Shown here piece after piece: positions 26,561 to 35,151 of a DNA stretch of 64,000 nt. Under the pieces are notes generated by a model. That model did not search any database. It saw only the letters and a list, made by a program, of their open reading frames with translations, and had not been told where the DNA came from. The translations under genes and the position numbers were made by a program. Each line of letters starts with the position of its first letter. Position 1 is the first letter of the stretch. Source of the stretch: Bradyrhizobium manausense (GTDB lineage Bacteria; Pseudomonadota; Alphaproteobacteria; Rhizobiales; Xanthobacteraceae). The stretch spans positions 408,622-472,621 of the forward strand of contig NZ_JAFCLG010000003.1 in the NCBI RefSeq assembly GCF_018129685.1. The letters are read 5' to 3'.

Positions 26561-27016
26561 TTAGGCAGCCTTCCCCTCGAGTTGATGGAGAGAGCCGGCC
26601 GGCGCGCCGGAGATCGCAATTCGCCTGGGCTTCATGGCTTCAGGAATTTCCCGGATCAGCTCGATCTTGAGCAAGCCATCCTCGAATGCGGCGCCTCGCA
26701 CCTGAACATAGTCCGCCAGGTTGAACTGCCGCTTGAAAGGCCGGGCGGAAATGCCCCGGTAGAGGTATTCGCATTTGGCTTCGTCCGGCTTGCTTCCCTC
26801 GACGATGACCGCATTCTGTTCGGCCGTCACCGAGATCTCGGCGGGAGAAAAGCCAGCAAGCGCGAGTGAGATCTGATAGCGATCCTCGCCGACGCGTTCG
26901 ATGTTGTAAGGGGGATAATTGTCCTCGTTGGCACGTTGTGCCGATTCAACAAGGTCGAAGAGGCGATCGAATCCAATGGTCGAACGCCAGAGGGGAGAGA
27001 AGTCGTAGGTGCGCAT
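26561..27016 (-). CDS. Small heat-shock protein, Hsp20 family
   Basis: 151-residue ATP-independent chaperone. The N-terminus (MRTYDFSPLWRSTIGFDRLF) and alpha-crystallin domain (about 38-130: YNIERVGEDRYQISLALAGF, then QNAVIVEGSKP, EYLYRGISARPFKRQFNLAD and DGLLKIELIREIPE) match the class A sHsps of Bradyrhizobium. Start choice: GGAGG lies 8 bases before ATG 27016 but only 2 before the in-frame ATG 27022, so 27016 is used. The leader folds as a ROSE thermometer whose last hairpin covers this GGAGG, so translation should rise with heat. Confidence 0.95.
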   Translation of the reverse strand: MRTYDFSPLWRSTIGFDRLFDLVESAQRANEDNYPPYNIERVGEDRYQISLALAGFSPAEISVTAEQNAVIVEGSKPDEAKCEYLYRGISARPFKRQFNLADYVQVRGAAFEDGLLKIELIREIPEAMKPRRIAISGAPAGSLHQLEGKAA

Positions 27017-27132
27017 AGCCATATCCTCCATGGAGCAAAATGGATACGAGCGGCACCGGACACGACCGGTGCCCGTCTCAGTCTGTCCCGACCCATCAGG
27101 CATCGGGGTGCTACCTCTCGGCAGCAGCCGAG
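27017..27132 (-). promoter_or_regulatory. ROSE-type RNA thermometer in the hsp20 leader
   Basis: Reading the minus strand 5' to 3' there are four stems: CTCGGC/GCCGAG (27132-27117), a GCC-rich stem 27107-27087, GGCACCGG/CCGGTGCC (27073-27052), and a short last stem TTTTGCTCCATGGAGGAT (27040-27023) in which GCUCC faces the GGAGG ribosome site with U-rich mismatches. This order and the UUGCUCC/GGAGGAU last hairpin are the ROSE hallmarks described for Bradyrhizobium heat-shock genes. Confidence 0.85.
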
Positions 27133-27161
27133 AAATAAAAAAACGCGGTTTTGGTTTCAAG
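27129..27161 (-). promoter_or_regulatory. Candidate sigma-32 type promoter for hsp20
   Basis: On the minus strand CTTGAA (27161-27156) matches the -35 element of RpoH promoters; the following T-rich stretch could hold a weak -10. Distance to the first ROSE stem fits a transcription start near 27135. The -10 match is poor. Confidence 0.35.
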
Positions 27162-27177
27162 AGGGGAGACGCAAATT

Positions 27178-27252
27178 TTTGAGGTCCCGGCCGCGCCGGC
27201 CGTCGACGTCTCCGAGAGCGCCAAGGCCTATGAACTCCCGGCCGAACTCCGG
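27178..27252 (+). pseudogene. Remnant of a second hsp20 gene
   Basis: On the plus strand, frame starting 27178, the translation reads FEVPAAPAVDVSESAKAYEL followed by PAELR. PAVDVSES-KAYE-AEL is the conserved start of the alpha-crystallin domain in class C-like Hsp20 proteins. No start codon and ribosome site precede it and homology stops after 25 residues, so this is a broken fragment, back to back with the intact hsp20. Confidence 0.55.
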
Positions 27253-27264
27253 ACGCGGCGCAGG

Positions 27265-27292
27265 GGGCGCCTGCCGGCAATGTCAGGCGCCC
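27265..27292 (-). terminator. GC-rich hairpin downstream of the tartrate dehydrogenase gene
   Basis: GGGCGCCTG (27265-27273) pairs with CAGGCGCCC (27284-27292). A second dyad GGCGCC-GTCGT-GGCGCC lies at 27320-27336. Either could end the leftward ttuC transcript but neither has a T tract. Confidence 0.35.
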
Positions 27293-27352
27293 TCTATGGC
27301 CGGCATCGTCATCGGAGGCGCCGTCGTGGCGCCGCTCTTGCCGACCGGTCGC

Positions 27353-28426
27353 TTACAGGTTCGAGCCGTGGATGGCGTCGATTACGGCGTCCGTCACTTC
27401 CTTCGTCGTCGCCTTGCCGCCGACGTCGGGCGTCAGAACGCCGGCCGCGCAGACACTCTCGACGGCCTTCATCAGCCGCGCAGCCGCGTCCTTCTCGCCG
27501 AGATGCTCGAGCATCTGCGCGCCGGTCCAGAACGTCGCGACCGGGTTGGCGATGCCCTTGCCGGTGATGTCGAAGGCCGAGCCGTGGATCGGCTCGAACA
27601 TGGAGGGGAAGCGGCGCTGCGGATCGATGTTGCCCGTCGGCGCGACGCCGAGGCTGCCGGCAAGCGCGCCGGCAAGATCGGAAAGAATGTCGGCGTGGAG
27701 GTTGGTCGCGACGATGGTGTCGAGGCTCTTCGGATGCAGCGTCATGCGCACGGTCATCGCATCGACCAGCATCTTGTCCCAGGTCACATCGGGGAATTCG
27801 GCCGCGACTTCAGCGGCAATTTCGTCCCACATCACCATGCCGTGGCGCTGCGCATTCGACTTGGTCACCACGGTCAGGAACTTGCGCGGGCGCGACTGCG
27901 CGAGCTGGAATGCATAGCGCATGATGCGTGTGACGCCGACGCGGGTGAAGACCGCAACTTCCGTTCCGACCTCTTCCGGCAGGCCCCTATGCGCGCGGCC
28001 GCCCATGCCGGCATATTCGCCTTCCGAATTCTCGCGCACGATCACCCAGTCGAGATCGCCGACGCCGACATTGCGCAGCGGCGAGGCAACACCGGGCAGA
28101 ATCTTGGTCGGCCGCACATTGGCGTATTGGTCGAAGCCCTGGCAGATCGGCAGGCGCAGGCCCCACAGCGTGATGTGGTCGGGCACGTCAGGCGCGCCAA
28201 CGGCGCCGAAATAGATCGCGTCGAACTTCTTCAGCTCAGCAAGGCCGTCGGCCGGCATCATCACGCCGTGTTTCTTGTAGTAGTCCGAGCCCCAGTCGAA
28301 GGTCGTGACGTTGAAGGCGATGTCGCCGCTGCGCTTTGCGAGAGCCTCCAGCACGCGGACGCCGGCCGAGATGACCTCGGGGCCGATGCCGTCGGCCGGA
28401 ATGGCTGCAATCGAATGGGTACGCAT
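27353..28426 (-). CDS. ttuC: Tartrate dehydrogenase-type beta-decarboxylating dehydrogenase
   Basis: 357 residues, cytosolic, NAD-linked oxidation of tartrate or malate (isocitrate/isopropylmalate dehydrogenase fold). N-terminal SIAAIPADGIGPEVI, the ANVRP substrate-arginine segment, DWVIVRENSEGEYAGMGG, and the metal-ligand stretch TNLHADILSDL are present, with MFEPIHGSAFDITGKGIANP for NAD binding. Relatives in Agrobacterium vitis ttu loci pair with an MFS tartrate carrier, as here. ATG 28426 has GGAG 7 bases upstream. It lies 21 bases after the MFS gene and forms an operon with it. Confidence 0.88.
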   Translation of the reverse strand: MRTHSIAAIPADGIGPEVISAGVRVLEALAKRSGDIAFNVTTFDWGSDYYKKHGVMMPADGLAELKKFDAIYFGAVGAPDVPDHITLWGLRLPICQGFDQYANVRPTKILPGVASPLRNVGVGDLDWVIVRENSEGEYAGMGGRAHRGLPEEVGTEVAVFTRVGVTRIMRYAFQLAQSRPRKFLTVVTKSNAQRHGMVMWDEIAAEVAAEFPDVTWDKMLVDAMTVRMTLHPKSLDTIVATNLHADILSDLAGALAGSLGVAPTGNIDPQRRFPSMFEPIHGSAFDITGKGIANPVATFWTGAQMLEHLGEKDAAARLMKAVESVCAAGVLTPDVGGKATTKEVTDAVIDAIHGSNL

Positions 28427-28447
28427 GGAAAGGCTCCGTTTGAGAGT

Positions 28448-29746
28448 TCAGTGGGATTGCGGGACGGGTTCGGCGGGCACGGACTGCGCGCGCGACAATA
28501 GCAGGGTCAGCAGCGCCGAGAGAACGAGCAGTCCGGCTACGAAGTAAAGCCCGCCGACAAAGCTGCCGGTCTGGTCCTTGATCCAGCCGATCATGGCGGG
28601 ACCGACAAAGCCGCCGAGATTGCCGATCGAGTTGATGGTGGCGATGCCTGCGGCGGCGGCCGAGCCGGACAGGAACATGGTCGGCATGCTCCACAGCGGC
28701 GGCTTTGCCGAGGAGATCCCGACGTTCACGAGCGCCAGCGCGATCAGCACGGCAATGACGCTGCCCGCAAGTCCGGCATAGGCAAGGCCCGCAGCTGCGA
28801 TGAGGCAGGCGATCACGACGTGCCAGGTCCGCTCGCCGGTGCGATCGGAATGCCGTGCCCACAGCACCATCGCAACGACGGCAGCCGTGGCCGGCAGCGC
28901 ATTCAGGAAGCCGACCTGGAATGAGGACAGACCGAACTGCTTGATGATCTGCGGTGCCCAGACGCCAAGCGTGTAGAGACCGGCTGAGGTGCCGAAATAG
29001 ATCAGCGACAACGCCAGCACGCGCGGATCGGCTAACCCGCGCCAGATGCTGTGGCTCGCAGTCGCGGCCTTGCTGGTGGTCTCCTCATTCATGGTCTCGA
29101 CCAGCCAGCGGCGCTCATCCTCGGCCAGCCATTTGGCCTTCTCGGGTCGGTCGGTCAGGAACGCCAGCACGACGAAGCCGAGCAGCACGGCCGGAATCGC
29201 TTCCAGCACGAACAGCCATTGCCAGCCCTTGAAGCCGAACAGGCCATCCATCTCCAGCAGCGCGCCGGAAACCGGCGAGCCCAGCACGGTGGAGAGCGGC
29301 GCGGCCGCCATGAACAGCGCGGTCACGGCGGCGCGCTGGCGTGCCGGGAACCAGTAGGAGAGGTAGAGGATGATGCCGGGAAAGAAGCCGGCTTCCGCGA
29401 CGCCGAGCAGGAAACGCAGGATGTAGAAGCTGGTCGCGCCTTGTACCAACGCCATCGCCGCCGACACCAGGCCCCAGGTGATCATCACCCGCGCGATCCA
29501 GATCCGCGCGCCGACCTTGTGCAGGATGATGTTGGAGGGCACCTCGAACAGGAAATAGCCCCAGAAGAAGATACCGGAGCCCAAACCGTAGACGGTCGAC
29601 GACAGGCCGATGTCCTTGTTCATCGTCAGCGACGCAAAGCCGATGTTGACGCGGTCGATGAACGCCACGAAGTAGAGCAGCATGATGAAGGGAACGATGC
29701 GCCAGCTGATCTTGCGCAGCACGCGCGTCTCAATCTCGCTCGCCAC
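28448..29746 (-). CDS. ttuB: MFS transporter of the anion:cation symporter family (tartrate type)
   Basis: 432 residues, 12 transmembrane segments. It opens with RKISWRIVPFIMLLYFVAFIDRVNIGFA, the family N-terminus, of which DRVNIG is the hallmark; other signatures are WGYFLFEVPSN and LLGVAEAGFFPGI. In the ACS family such carriers import tartrate, glucarate or related dicarboxylates, and the neighbour ttuC suggests tartrate. The start is GTG 29746 with GGGAGG 5-6 bases upstream. Divergent from a LysR gene. The name rests on context and similarity, not on a substrate test. Confidence 0.85.
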   Translation of the reverse strand: MASEIETRVLRKISWRIVPFIMLLYFVAFIDRVNIGFASLTMNKDIGLSSTVYGLGSGIFFWGYFLFEVPSNIILHKVGARIWIARVMITWGLVSAAMALVQGATSFYILRFLLGVAEAGFFPGIILYLSYWFPARQRAAVTALFMAAAPLSTVLGSPVSGALLEMDGLFGFKGWQWLFVLEAIPAVLLGFVVLAFLTDRPEKAKWLAEDERRWLVETMNEETTSKAATASHSIWRGLADPRVLALSLIYFGTSAGLYTLGVWAPQIIKQFGLSSFQVGFLNALPATAAVVAMVLWARHSDRTGERTWHVVIACLIAAAGLAYAGLAGSVIAVLIALALVNVGISSAKPPLWSMPTMFLSGSAAAAGIATINSIGNLGGFVGPAMIGWIKDQTGSFVGGLYFVAGLLVLSALLTLLLSRAQSVPAEPVPQSH

Positions 29747-29916
29747 CCTGGCCTCCCGAAGTTCCGATTTTCGTTGTTCGGCAACAAGCCTATTCGGGCA
29801 CGGGAGGCGGACTCAATTGGCGCTGGTTTATACAAAAAAATGATACAATCCTGTCGGACGGGGACGGGCAATCGACATGCGAGGTCAGCCTTTGGGCGCG
29901 CTGAAGCATCCACAGC

Positions 29917-30002
29917 GTCATGGCCGGGCTCGTCCCGGCCATCCACGTCTTTCTCTGCGCCCCAAAGAACGTGGATGCCCGGGACAAGCCCCGGGCATGA
30001 CG
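29917..30002. repeat. Paired-hairpin repeat in the ttuB/LysR intergenic region
   Basis: GTCATGGCCGGGCTCGTCCC (from 29917) and a matching inverse ending GCCCCGGGCATGAC (to about 30002) form arms with the internal hairpins GGCCGGG/CCCGGCC (29922-29940) and GCCCGGG/CCCGGGC. The inner arms are ATCCACGTCTTTCT and AAGAACGTGGAT. It ends 28 bases before the LysR start and occupies much of the shared promoter region (29747-30030). Confidence 0.75.
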
Positions 30003-30030
30003 ACCCGTGTAAGACGAGAGGAACGGTGAG

Positions 30031-30948
30031 ATGGAATTGCATCAACTGCGATGTTTCGTGGCGGCGGCCGAGCAGCTGCATTTCGGTCGCGCGGCGCAGC
30101 ATCTGTCGATGTTGCCGTCCGCGCTCGGGCGCCAGATCAGGCTGCTGGAAGAGGATCTGGGAACACGGCTGTTCGCGCGCACGACCCGTGCGGTCTCGCT
30201 CACCGAGGACGGCGCCACGCTGCTGCGCGATGCCCGCGCCATCCTCGCCAAGGTCGAGGCGGTCGAGAGCAATCTGCGCAACCGCTCGCGCGCAGGCGCT
30301 ACTCGGCGGTTGCGGCTCGGCGCGATCGACAGCGCGGCTGCGGGGCTGCTGCCGCCGCTGCTGCGCGACTTCCGCGCCGGACATCCCGAGGTCGCGGTGC
30401 AGCTTCTGGAAGACAAGACCGTCCGGCTGCTACCGAAGCTTTTGACCGGCGCGCTCGATCTCGCCTTTGTCCGCCCGCCTGACCGGGCGGACAAGCGGCT
30501 CGAGTTTCGCCCGCTGCTTCAGGAGACCGCGATCGTGGCCTTTCCCCAGCGTCACGCGCTTGCTGGACGCAAGTCGATCACGCTCGCCGACATCGCCGAT
30601 GAGTCCATGCTGGTACCGGACCGCCGCTCGCGGCCGCACAGCCACGACCTCACGATCAAACTGTTCGAGCAGGCTGGCCTGACGCCCCGCATTGTCCAAG
30701 TCGCCGACGAGAAGCAGACCATCATCCATCTGGTGGCAACGAAGCTTGGGGTCGCGATCGTGCCGCGTTGGACGACGCGGATGGCCGTCACAGGCGTGCG
30801 CTTCGTGTCGCTTCGGCTGAAGCGAAGCGGTCCCGTCGGTCGATTGCCGCTGGCGGCGGCCTGGTTGCGCGGCTCGCGCGATCCAGCCCGGGATGCAATG
30901 CTGTCTGTGCTGGAGTCGCGGCTGCGCAGCTATGCGCGCGAGGCGTAG
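30031..30948 (+). CDS. LysR-family transcriptional regulator of the tartrate locus
   Basis: 305 residues. The N-terminal winged helix reads MELHQLRCFVAAAEQLHFGRAAQHL-SMLPSALGRQIRLLEEDLG, then the hinge and a type 2 periplasmic-binding-protein effector domain (about 90-300). Its position divergent from ttuB-ttuC makes it their likely activator. ATG 30031 with GAGAGGAAC about 10 bases upstream. The effector is not known; tartrate is a guess from context. Confidence 0.9.
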   Translation: MELHQLRCFVAAAEQLHFGRAAQHLSMLPSALGRQIRLLEEDLGTRLFARTTRAVSLTEDGATLLRDARAILAKVEAVESNLRNRSRAGATRRLRLGAIDSAAAGLLPPLLRDFRAGHPEVAVQLLEDKTVRLLPKLLTGALDLAFVRPPDRADKRLEFRPLLQETAIVAFPQRHALAGRKSITLADIADESMLVPDRRSRPHSHDLTIKLFEQAGLTPRIVQVADEKQTIIHLVATKLGVAIVPRWTTRMAVTGVRFVSLRLKRSGPVGRLPLAAAWLRGSRDPARDAMLSVLESRLRSYAREA

Positions 30949-30986
30949 GCGGTTATGACATTGGACTGGACAAGGGGGGTGATGCG

Positions 30987-31808
30987 ATGACTCGGAAAGC
31001 GTCGAACGAATTGCGGGTGGCCATCGCGGGTCTGGGCTCGATCGGCAGCAAGATCGCGACTGCGCTTGATCGGGGCATCGAGGGACTGATGCTGTCGGCC
31101 GTGGCCGTGCGCGATCCCGCCAAGCACAAGGCTTTCCTCAATGGTTTGCGCCATCAGCCGCAGATCCTGCCGGTCGACCAGCTCGGCGAGGCCGCCGACA
31201 TCGTCGTCGAATGCGCGCCGAGCAGTCAGCTGCGCGCGATTGTGGAGCCCGCGCTGAAGCGTGGCAAGTCCGCGGTCGTCGTCAGTGTCGGCGCCCTGCT
31301 CGACAATGACGATCTGATTGATCTCGCGCGCGCCACGGGCGGCCGCATCCTCGTGCCGACAGGTGCGCTGATCGGGCTCGACGCCGTCAACGCCGCTGCG
31401 GTGGGAACCATTCACTCGGTGAAGATGGTCACCCGCAAGCCGGTCGACGGGCTGAGAGGCGCCCCTTTCATCGTACAGAACAACATCGATATCGACAATC
31501 TGCGCGAGCCCCTCAAGCTGTTCGAGGGCAGCGCGCGCGAAGCTGCAAAAGGGTTTCCGGCGAACGTCAATGTCGCCGTTGCGCTGTCGCTGGCGGGCAT
31601 TGGGCCCGATCGCACCCAGATGCAGGTCTGGGCCGACCCTACCGTGACGCGCAATGTTCATCGCATCGAGGTCGAAGCGGATTCGGCGCGGTTCTCGATG
31701 GGCATCGAGAACGTCCCGTCCGAGAATCCCAAGACCGGAATGATCACCGCGCTGTCCGTGATCGCGCTGCTGAAGAAGCAGCGCGCCACGTTGTGCGTCG
31801 GGACTTAA
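30987..31808 (+). CDS. nadX: L-aspartate dehydrogenase (NadX family)
   Basis: 273 residues, cytosolic. Catalyses NAD(P)-dependent oxidation of aspartate to iminoaspartate, the first step of NAD synthesis in organisms without NadB, or a similar amino acid dehydrogenase reaction. The Rossmann motif is VAIAGLGSIGSKIA; the family's C-terminal part is FPANVNVAVALSLAGIGPD and ENVPSENPKTGMITALS, with the conserved Asn and Pro-Lys-Thr. ATG 30987 follows AAGGGGGGTGATGCG. It is 38 bases after the LysR gene. Its ligand could also be a different amino acid; no nad genes are near. Confidence 0.85.
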   Translation: MTRKASNELRVAIAGLGSIGSKIATALDRGIEGLMLSAVAVRDPAKHKAFLNGLRHQPQILPVDQLGEAADIVVECAPSSQLRAIVEPALKRGKSAVVVSVGALLDNDDLIDLARATGGRILVPTGALIGLDAVNAAAVGTIHSVKMVTRKPVDGLRGAPFIVQNNIDIDNLREPLKLFEGSAREAAKGFPANVNVAVALSLAGIGPDRTQMQVWADPTVTRNVHRIEVEADSARFSMGIENVPSENPKTGMITALSVIALLKKQRATLCVGT

Positions 31809-31811
31809 CCG

Positions 31812-33116
31812 TCAAGCGCCGGTCACGCGCCAGATCACATTGCCGACGTCGTCGGCCATCAACAGCGACTTCTTGTCGGGGCCGATGACGACGCCAACAG
31901 GGCGGCCGTAGGATTCCGTCTCGTCAGGCGCCAGGAAGCCCGAGAGGATGTCGCGCGCAGGGCCGGTGGGTTTTCCGTTCTCGAACGGGACGAACACCAG
32001 CTTGTAGCCGGACAGCGTGCTGCGATTCCACGAGCCGTGCTGGCCGATCGCCATGCCGTCGGGGAAGCCGGGCAGCGTGCCCGCGGGCACCCAGCACAGG
32101 CCGAGCGAAGCGGTGTGGCCGCCGAGCGCGTAGTCAGGTTGAAGCGCCTTGGCCACCATGGCCGGATCCTGCGGCACGCGATCGTCGACCGTCTTGCCCC
32201 AGTAGCAATAGGGCCAGCCGTAGAAGCCGCCGTCGCGCACCGAGGTGAGATAGTCCGGCGGGGTTTCGTCGCCGAGGCCGTCGCGCTCATTGACGACGGT
32301 CCAGAGCACATTCGTATTCGGCTCCCAGGCAAGACCGACTGGATTGCGCAGGCCGGCGGCAAAGATGCGATGCGTTCCGGCGACGAGGTCCAGCTCGTAG
32401 ACCGCAGCGCGGCCTTCCTCGACCTCCATGCCCATCTCGGCGATGTTGCTGAGCGAGCCGACGCCGGCATAGAGCTTCTTGCCGTCGGGGCTGGCGAGCA
32501 GGCTGCGCGTCCAGTGGCCGCTCGGCTTGAACGTGGTGAGCCGCTTGCCCGGTGCAGTGATGCGGTCGGCGTTGGCGACGTAGGGGAAGGCCATCACGCC
32601 GTCGGTGTTGCCGACATAGAAGGTGTCGCCGACCAGCGCCATGCCGAACGGCTGGTTGAGGTTTTCCATGAAGGCGCCGCGCACTTCGGCAACGCCGTCG
32701 CCGTCCTTGTCGCGGAGCAGCGTGATGCGATTGGCGGAGACGCCGAGCGCCGCGGCGCGGCGCATCGTCGCCTGCATCGCGTAGTGAAACACGCTGCGGG
32801 GGGCACCTGCGACCTGCGTCGCCTCCGCGATCAGCACGTCGCCGTTGGGCAGGACTTCGATCCAGCGCGGATGGTCGAGGCCGGTTGCGAACGCGTTGAC
32901 CTTGAGCCCGGGCGCCGCCGTCGGCTTCTGGCCCTCGCTCCAGCCCCGTGCCGTCGGCATCTTCAAGGTCGGCAGTGCGCCTTGTGGCTTCGCTTCGGGA
33001 ATCGATGGGGCCTGACCCCAGGCCGGCGCGGGCGTCGTGCCCGACAGCTTTCGCCATTGCAGCGCGATGCCGCCGACGAAGGCGACGAACTGCGCAAAGA
33101 TGCTGGAAAAGGTCAT
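31812..33116 (-). CDS. Sorbosone-dehydrogenase-like beta-propeller protein (PQQ-dependent family)
   Basis: 434 residues. A short N-terminal hydrophobic segment (FSSIFAQFVAFVGGIAL) suggests a membrane anchor or signal. A six-bladed propeller follows, with the sGDH/sorbosone dehydrogenase hallmarks FATGLDHPRWIEVLPNGDV-LIAE, MENLNQPFGMALVG, AGLRNPVGLAWEP and the late HGSWNRSTLSGYK. The family uses pyrroloquinoline quinone to oxidise sugars or aldehydes in the periplasm; cofactor use here is inferred. ATG 33116 preferred, since the longer frame adds a Pro/Arg-rich tail. It is convergent with the aspartate dehydrogenase gene, 3 bases apart. Confidence 0.85.
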   Translation of the reverse strand: MTFSSIFAQFVAFVGGIALQWRKLSGTTPAPAWGQAPSIPEAKPQGALPTLKMPTARGWSEGQKPTAAPGLKVNAFATGLDHPRWIEVLPNGDVLIAEATQVAGAPRSVFHYAMQATMRRAAALGVSANRITLLRDKDGDGVAEVRGAFMENLNQPFGMALVGDTFYVGNTDGVMAFPYVANADRITAPGKRLTTFKPSGHWTRSLLASPDGKKLYAGVGSLSNIAEMGMEVEEGRAAVYELDLVAGTHRIFAAGLRNPVGLAWEPNTNVLWTVVNERDGLGDETPPDYLTSVRDGGFYGWPYCYWGKTVDDRVPQDPAMVAKALQPDYALGGHTASLGLCWVPAGTLPGFPDGMAIGQHGSWNRSTLSGYKLVFVPFENGKPTGPARDILSGFLAPDETESYGRPVGVVIGPDKKSLLMADDVGNVIWRVTGA

Positions 33117-33251
33117 GAGAAGCCCCTGTTTGCGCGCGCATCCAACTGGTTGGCGGTAAAAAGTCAACCGGGCCGAGCTTGGATCGAACCATTTATGATG
33201 CAAATGGCAGCAAGCCGAATTTGCATGGCAAGAATGCGGGCGTTGTTACCG

Positions 33252-33394
33252 TCATCCTGAGGTGCGAGCCATGGGGCGCAGAGCGCCGCATGGGGAGCCT
33301 CGAAGGATGGACGGCACGGCTGCATCTTGGCCGCGCATCCTTCGAGGCTCGGCTCGCGACGCTTTCGCATCGCGATCCGCGCACCTCAGGATAA
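33252..33394. repeat. Long nested palindromic repeat (TCATCCTGAGGTGCG type)
   Basis: Outer arms TCATCCTGAGGTGCG (33252-33266) and CGCACCTCAGGATAA (33380-33394); inner arms GAGCCTCGAAGGATG (33295-33309) and CATCCTTCGAGGCTC (33336-33350). It fills most of the gap 33117-33433 between two leftward genes. A very common repeat type in Bradyrhizobium from memory. Confidence 0.85.
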
Positions 33395-33433
33395 CGGGAC
33401 TGGCAGCAGTATCATTGGAGGGAGTAGCCTAAA

Positions 33434-34060
33434 TCACCGCGGCGACGTGAACGGGATGATCATCGGCACACGGCGGCAATAGCCGCCGTAGGCGTCCTCG
33501 CCGAGTTCCTTCGACAAAAACACCTCTTCCATCCGGCCCTTCTGCCACATGCCAAGGGAGATCAGGATCGCGCCGAGGATCGTCGTTACGCTGCCGATCG
33601 CGATGCCGGTGACGAGCATGCCGAAGATCAACCCGGTGTAGATCGGGTGACGCACGATGCCGTAGGGGCCGGTGTCGATGACGCGGTGGTCTTCCTTGTG
33701 GGTGATGGTGTTCGACCAGAACTTTCCGAGATGCAGCCGGCCCCACCAGGCAAAGGCGATGCCGGCGACCGAAAGAATCGCGGCGATGGCAATGCCGGTG
33801 TCGCCGAGCACCCAGAGCGGCTTCCAACCCAGGACCTGCGCAATCCACGGCGTATACAGGATGCCGCCGATCAGGATCGGCAGGCGATAGCGCTGCGACT
33901 CCAGTGTCATGACCTGCTTCTTGGTCCGCCCCTGCCAGAACGAGGCGCCCACCCAGCTGGCGAGAAAGGCGAGCCAGATCAGGGCCAGGAGTTCGGTCGG
34001 CCAGGTCGTGGTCCAGCCACCCCAGGCCACGGACAGAAGCTTGCTGAAATCGAAGGACAT
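33434..34060 (-). CDS. Isoprenylcysteine carboxyl methyltransferase-like membrane protein
   Basis: 208 residues with five hydrophobic segments. The C-terminal motif VIDTGPYGIVRHPIYTGLIFG is the SAM-binding signature shared by the ICMT and phospholipid N-methyltransferase families, followed by the acidic EEVFLSKELGEDAYGGYCRRV helix. The substrate is unknown; lipid or isoprenoid methylation at the inner membrane is likely. ATG 34060. It is last in a leftward run with the HpnA-like epimerase gene (30 bases between them). Confidence 0.85.
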   Translation of the reverse strand: MSFDFSKLLSVAWGGWTTTWPTELLALIWLAFLASWVGASFWQGRTKKQVMTLESQRYRLPILIGGILYTPWIAQVLGWKPLWVLGDTGIAIAAILSVAGIAFAWWGRLHLGKFWSNTITHKEDHRVIDTGPYGIVRHPIYTGLIFGMLVTGIAIGSVTTILGAILISLGMWQKGRMEEVFLSKELGEDAYGGYCRRVPMIIPFTSPR

Positions 34061-34090
34061 AAGGAAAGGTTCTTTGCTTTGGGGAGCAGA

Positions 34091-35122
34091 TCAGCTCGCG
34101 CGCGACGAGAGCGCGTGATGCTCGAGAGCATTGGAGGCGGCCTGGCCGCCGCGGGCGAGCAGATGGGTGATGGTTTCGCGCAGCACCGGCTCGATCGGGC
34201 GCGGCGCATAGCCGAGCTCGGTGCGCGCCTTGTCTATCGACAGATCGCTTGCGGCGAGCGCGATGCGTACGCCCTCGGCGGTGCCGTTGGGCGGCCGGCG
34301 CGTGATGTGATCGGAGATCGATTCGAGCATGATGGCGGAGAGCTCGGCGATCTTGCCGGGAACGACGACCGGATACTGCCGCCGTCCGCTCATCGCCGAC
34401 ATCATTCGCAGGATCTGGCCGAGCCTGACGCAGTCTCCGCCGAGGATGTAGCGCTGGCCGATCCGGCCGCGCTCCATCGCCAGCACCAGGCCCATGGCGA
34501 CGTCGCGGACGTCGACGAGATTGACCGGGAAGTCGAGATGCGGCTGCACCTTCTTTTGCAGGAAGTACCACAGCATCGCGGTGGGCGGCGTCAGATTGTG
34601 GTCGGCGGGACCGATCGGCATGGTCGGCGTGCCGATCACGAGCGGAAAGCCGCTGGCTGCGGCCTTCGCGGCATGATGCTCGGCGAGCGACTTCGAGCGC
34701 GTGTAAGCGCCCGGCATCGCGTCGGCTGGCTGCAGCGCCTCTTCGGCGGGAACGCCGTTGAGGTTGGCATAGGGAAACAGGATCGATTCCGTCGAGCAGT
34801 GCAGGAAGCGCGACACGCCGCGCCTCATCGCAGCCGCAAGCACGACCTCGGTGCCGCGGAAATTGACCTCGTGGAAGTCCTGCTTGTTGGCGACCCACAT
34901 GCCGGGCAGGCCGGCAAGGTGATAGACCTGATCGACGCCGGCAAGCGCAGCATCCACCGCGACGCCGTCCAGCACCGAGCCGTGAACGTAGTCGACGTCG
35001 GTATTGGCGGCGGCCGGCGGCCGGACATCGAGGACACGCACCCGCTGCCCGCGGGCGCGGAGCGATTCGACGAGATGATGTCCGATGAAGCCGCTGCCAC
35101 CGGTAACCAGTACGAGAGCCAT
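34091..35122 (-). CDS. HpnA-like NAD-dependent epimerase/dehydratase
   Basis: 343 residues, short-chain dehydrogenase fold of the extended type. N-terminal LVTGGSGFIGHHLVESL binds NAD; the catalytic site shows CSTESIL for the Ser and the YTRSKSLAEH Tyr-x-x-x-Lys pair (about residue 147). HpnA of hopanoid gene clusters is the closest type, and the PIGPADHNLTPPT block is typical. No squalene-hopene cyclase gene is in this window. ATG 35122. It is downstream of the Mpo1-like gene by 29 bases and likely in one operon with the ICMT-like gene. Confidence 0.85.
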   Translation of the reverse strand: MALVLVTGGSGFIGHHLVESLRARGQRVRVLDVRPPAAANTDVDYVHGSVLDGVAVDAALAGVDQVYHLAGLPGMWVANKQDFHEVNFRGTEVVLAAAMRRGVSRFLHCSTESILFPYANLNGVPAEEALQPADAMPGAYTRSKSLAEHHAAKAAASGFPLVIGTPTMPIGPADHNLTPPTAMLWYFLQKKVQPHLDFPVNLVDVRDVAMGLVLAMERGRIGQRYILGGDCVRLGQILRMMSAMSGRRQYPVVVPGKIAELSAIMLESISDHITRRPPNGTAEGVRIALAASDLSIDKARTELGYAPRPIEPVLRETITHLLARGGQAASNALEHHALSSRAS

Positions 35123-35151
35123 GAAGAAGGTTTGCTGTTGCGCTTCTAGAG

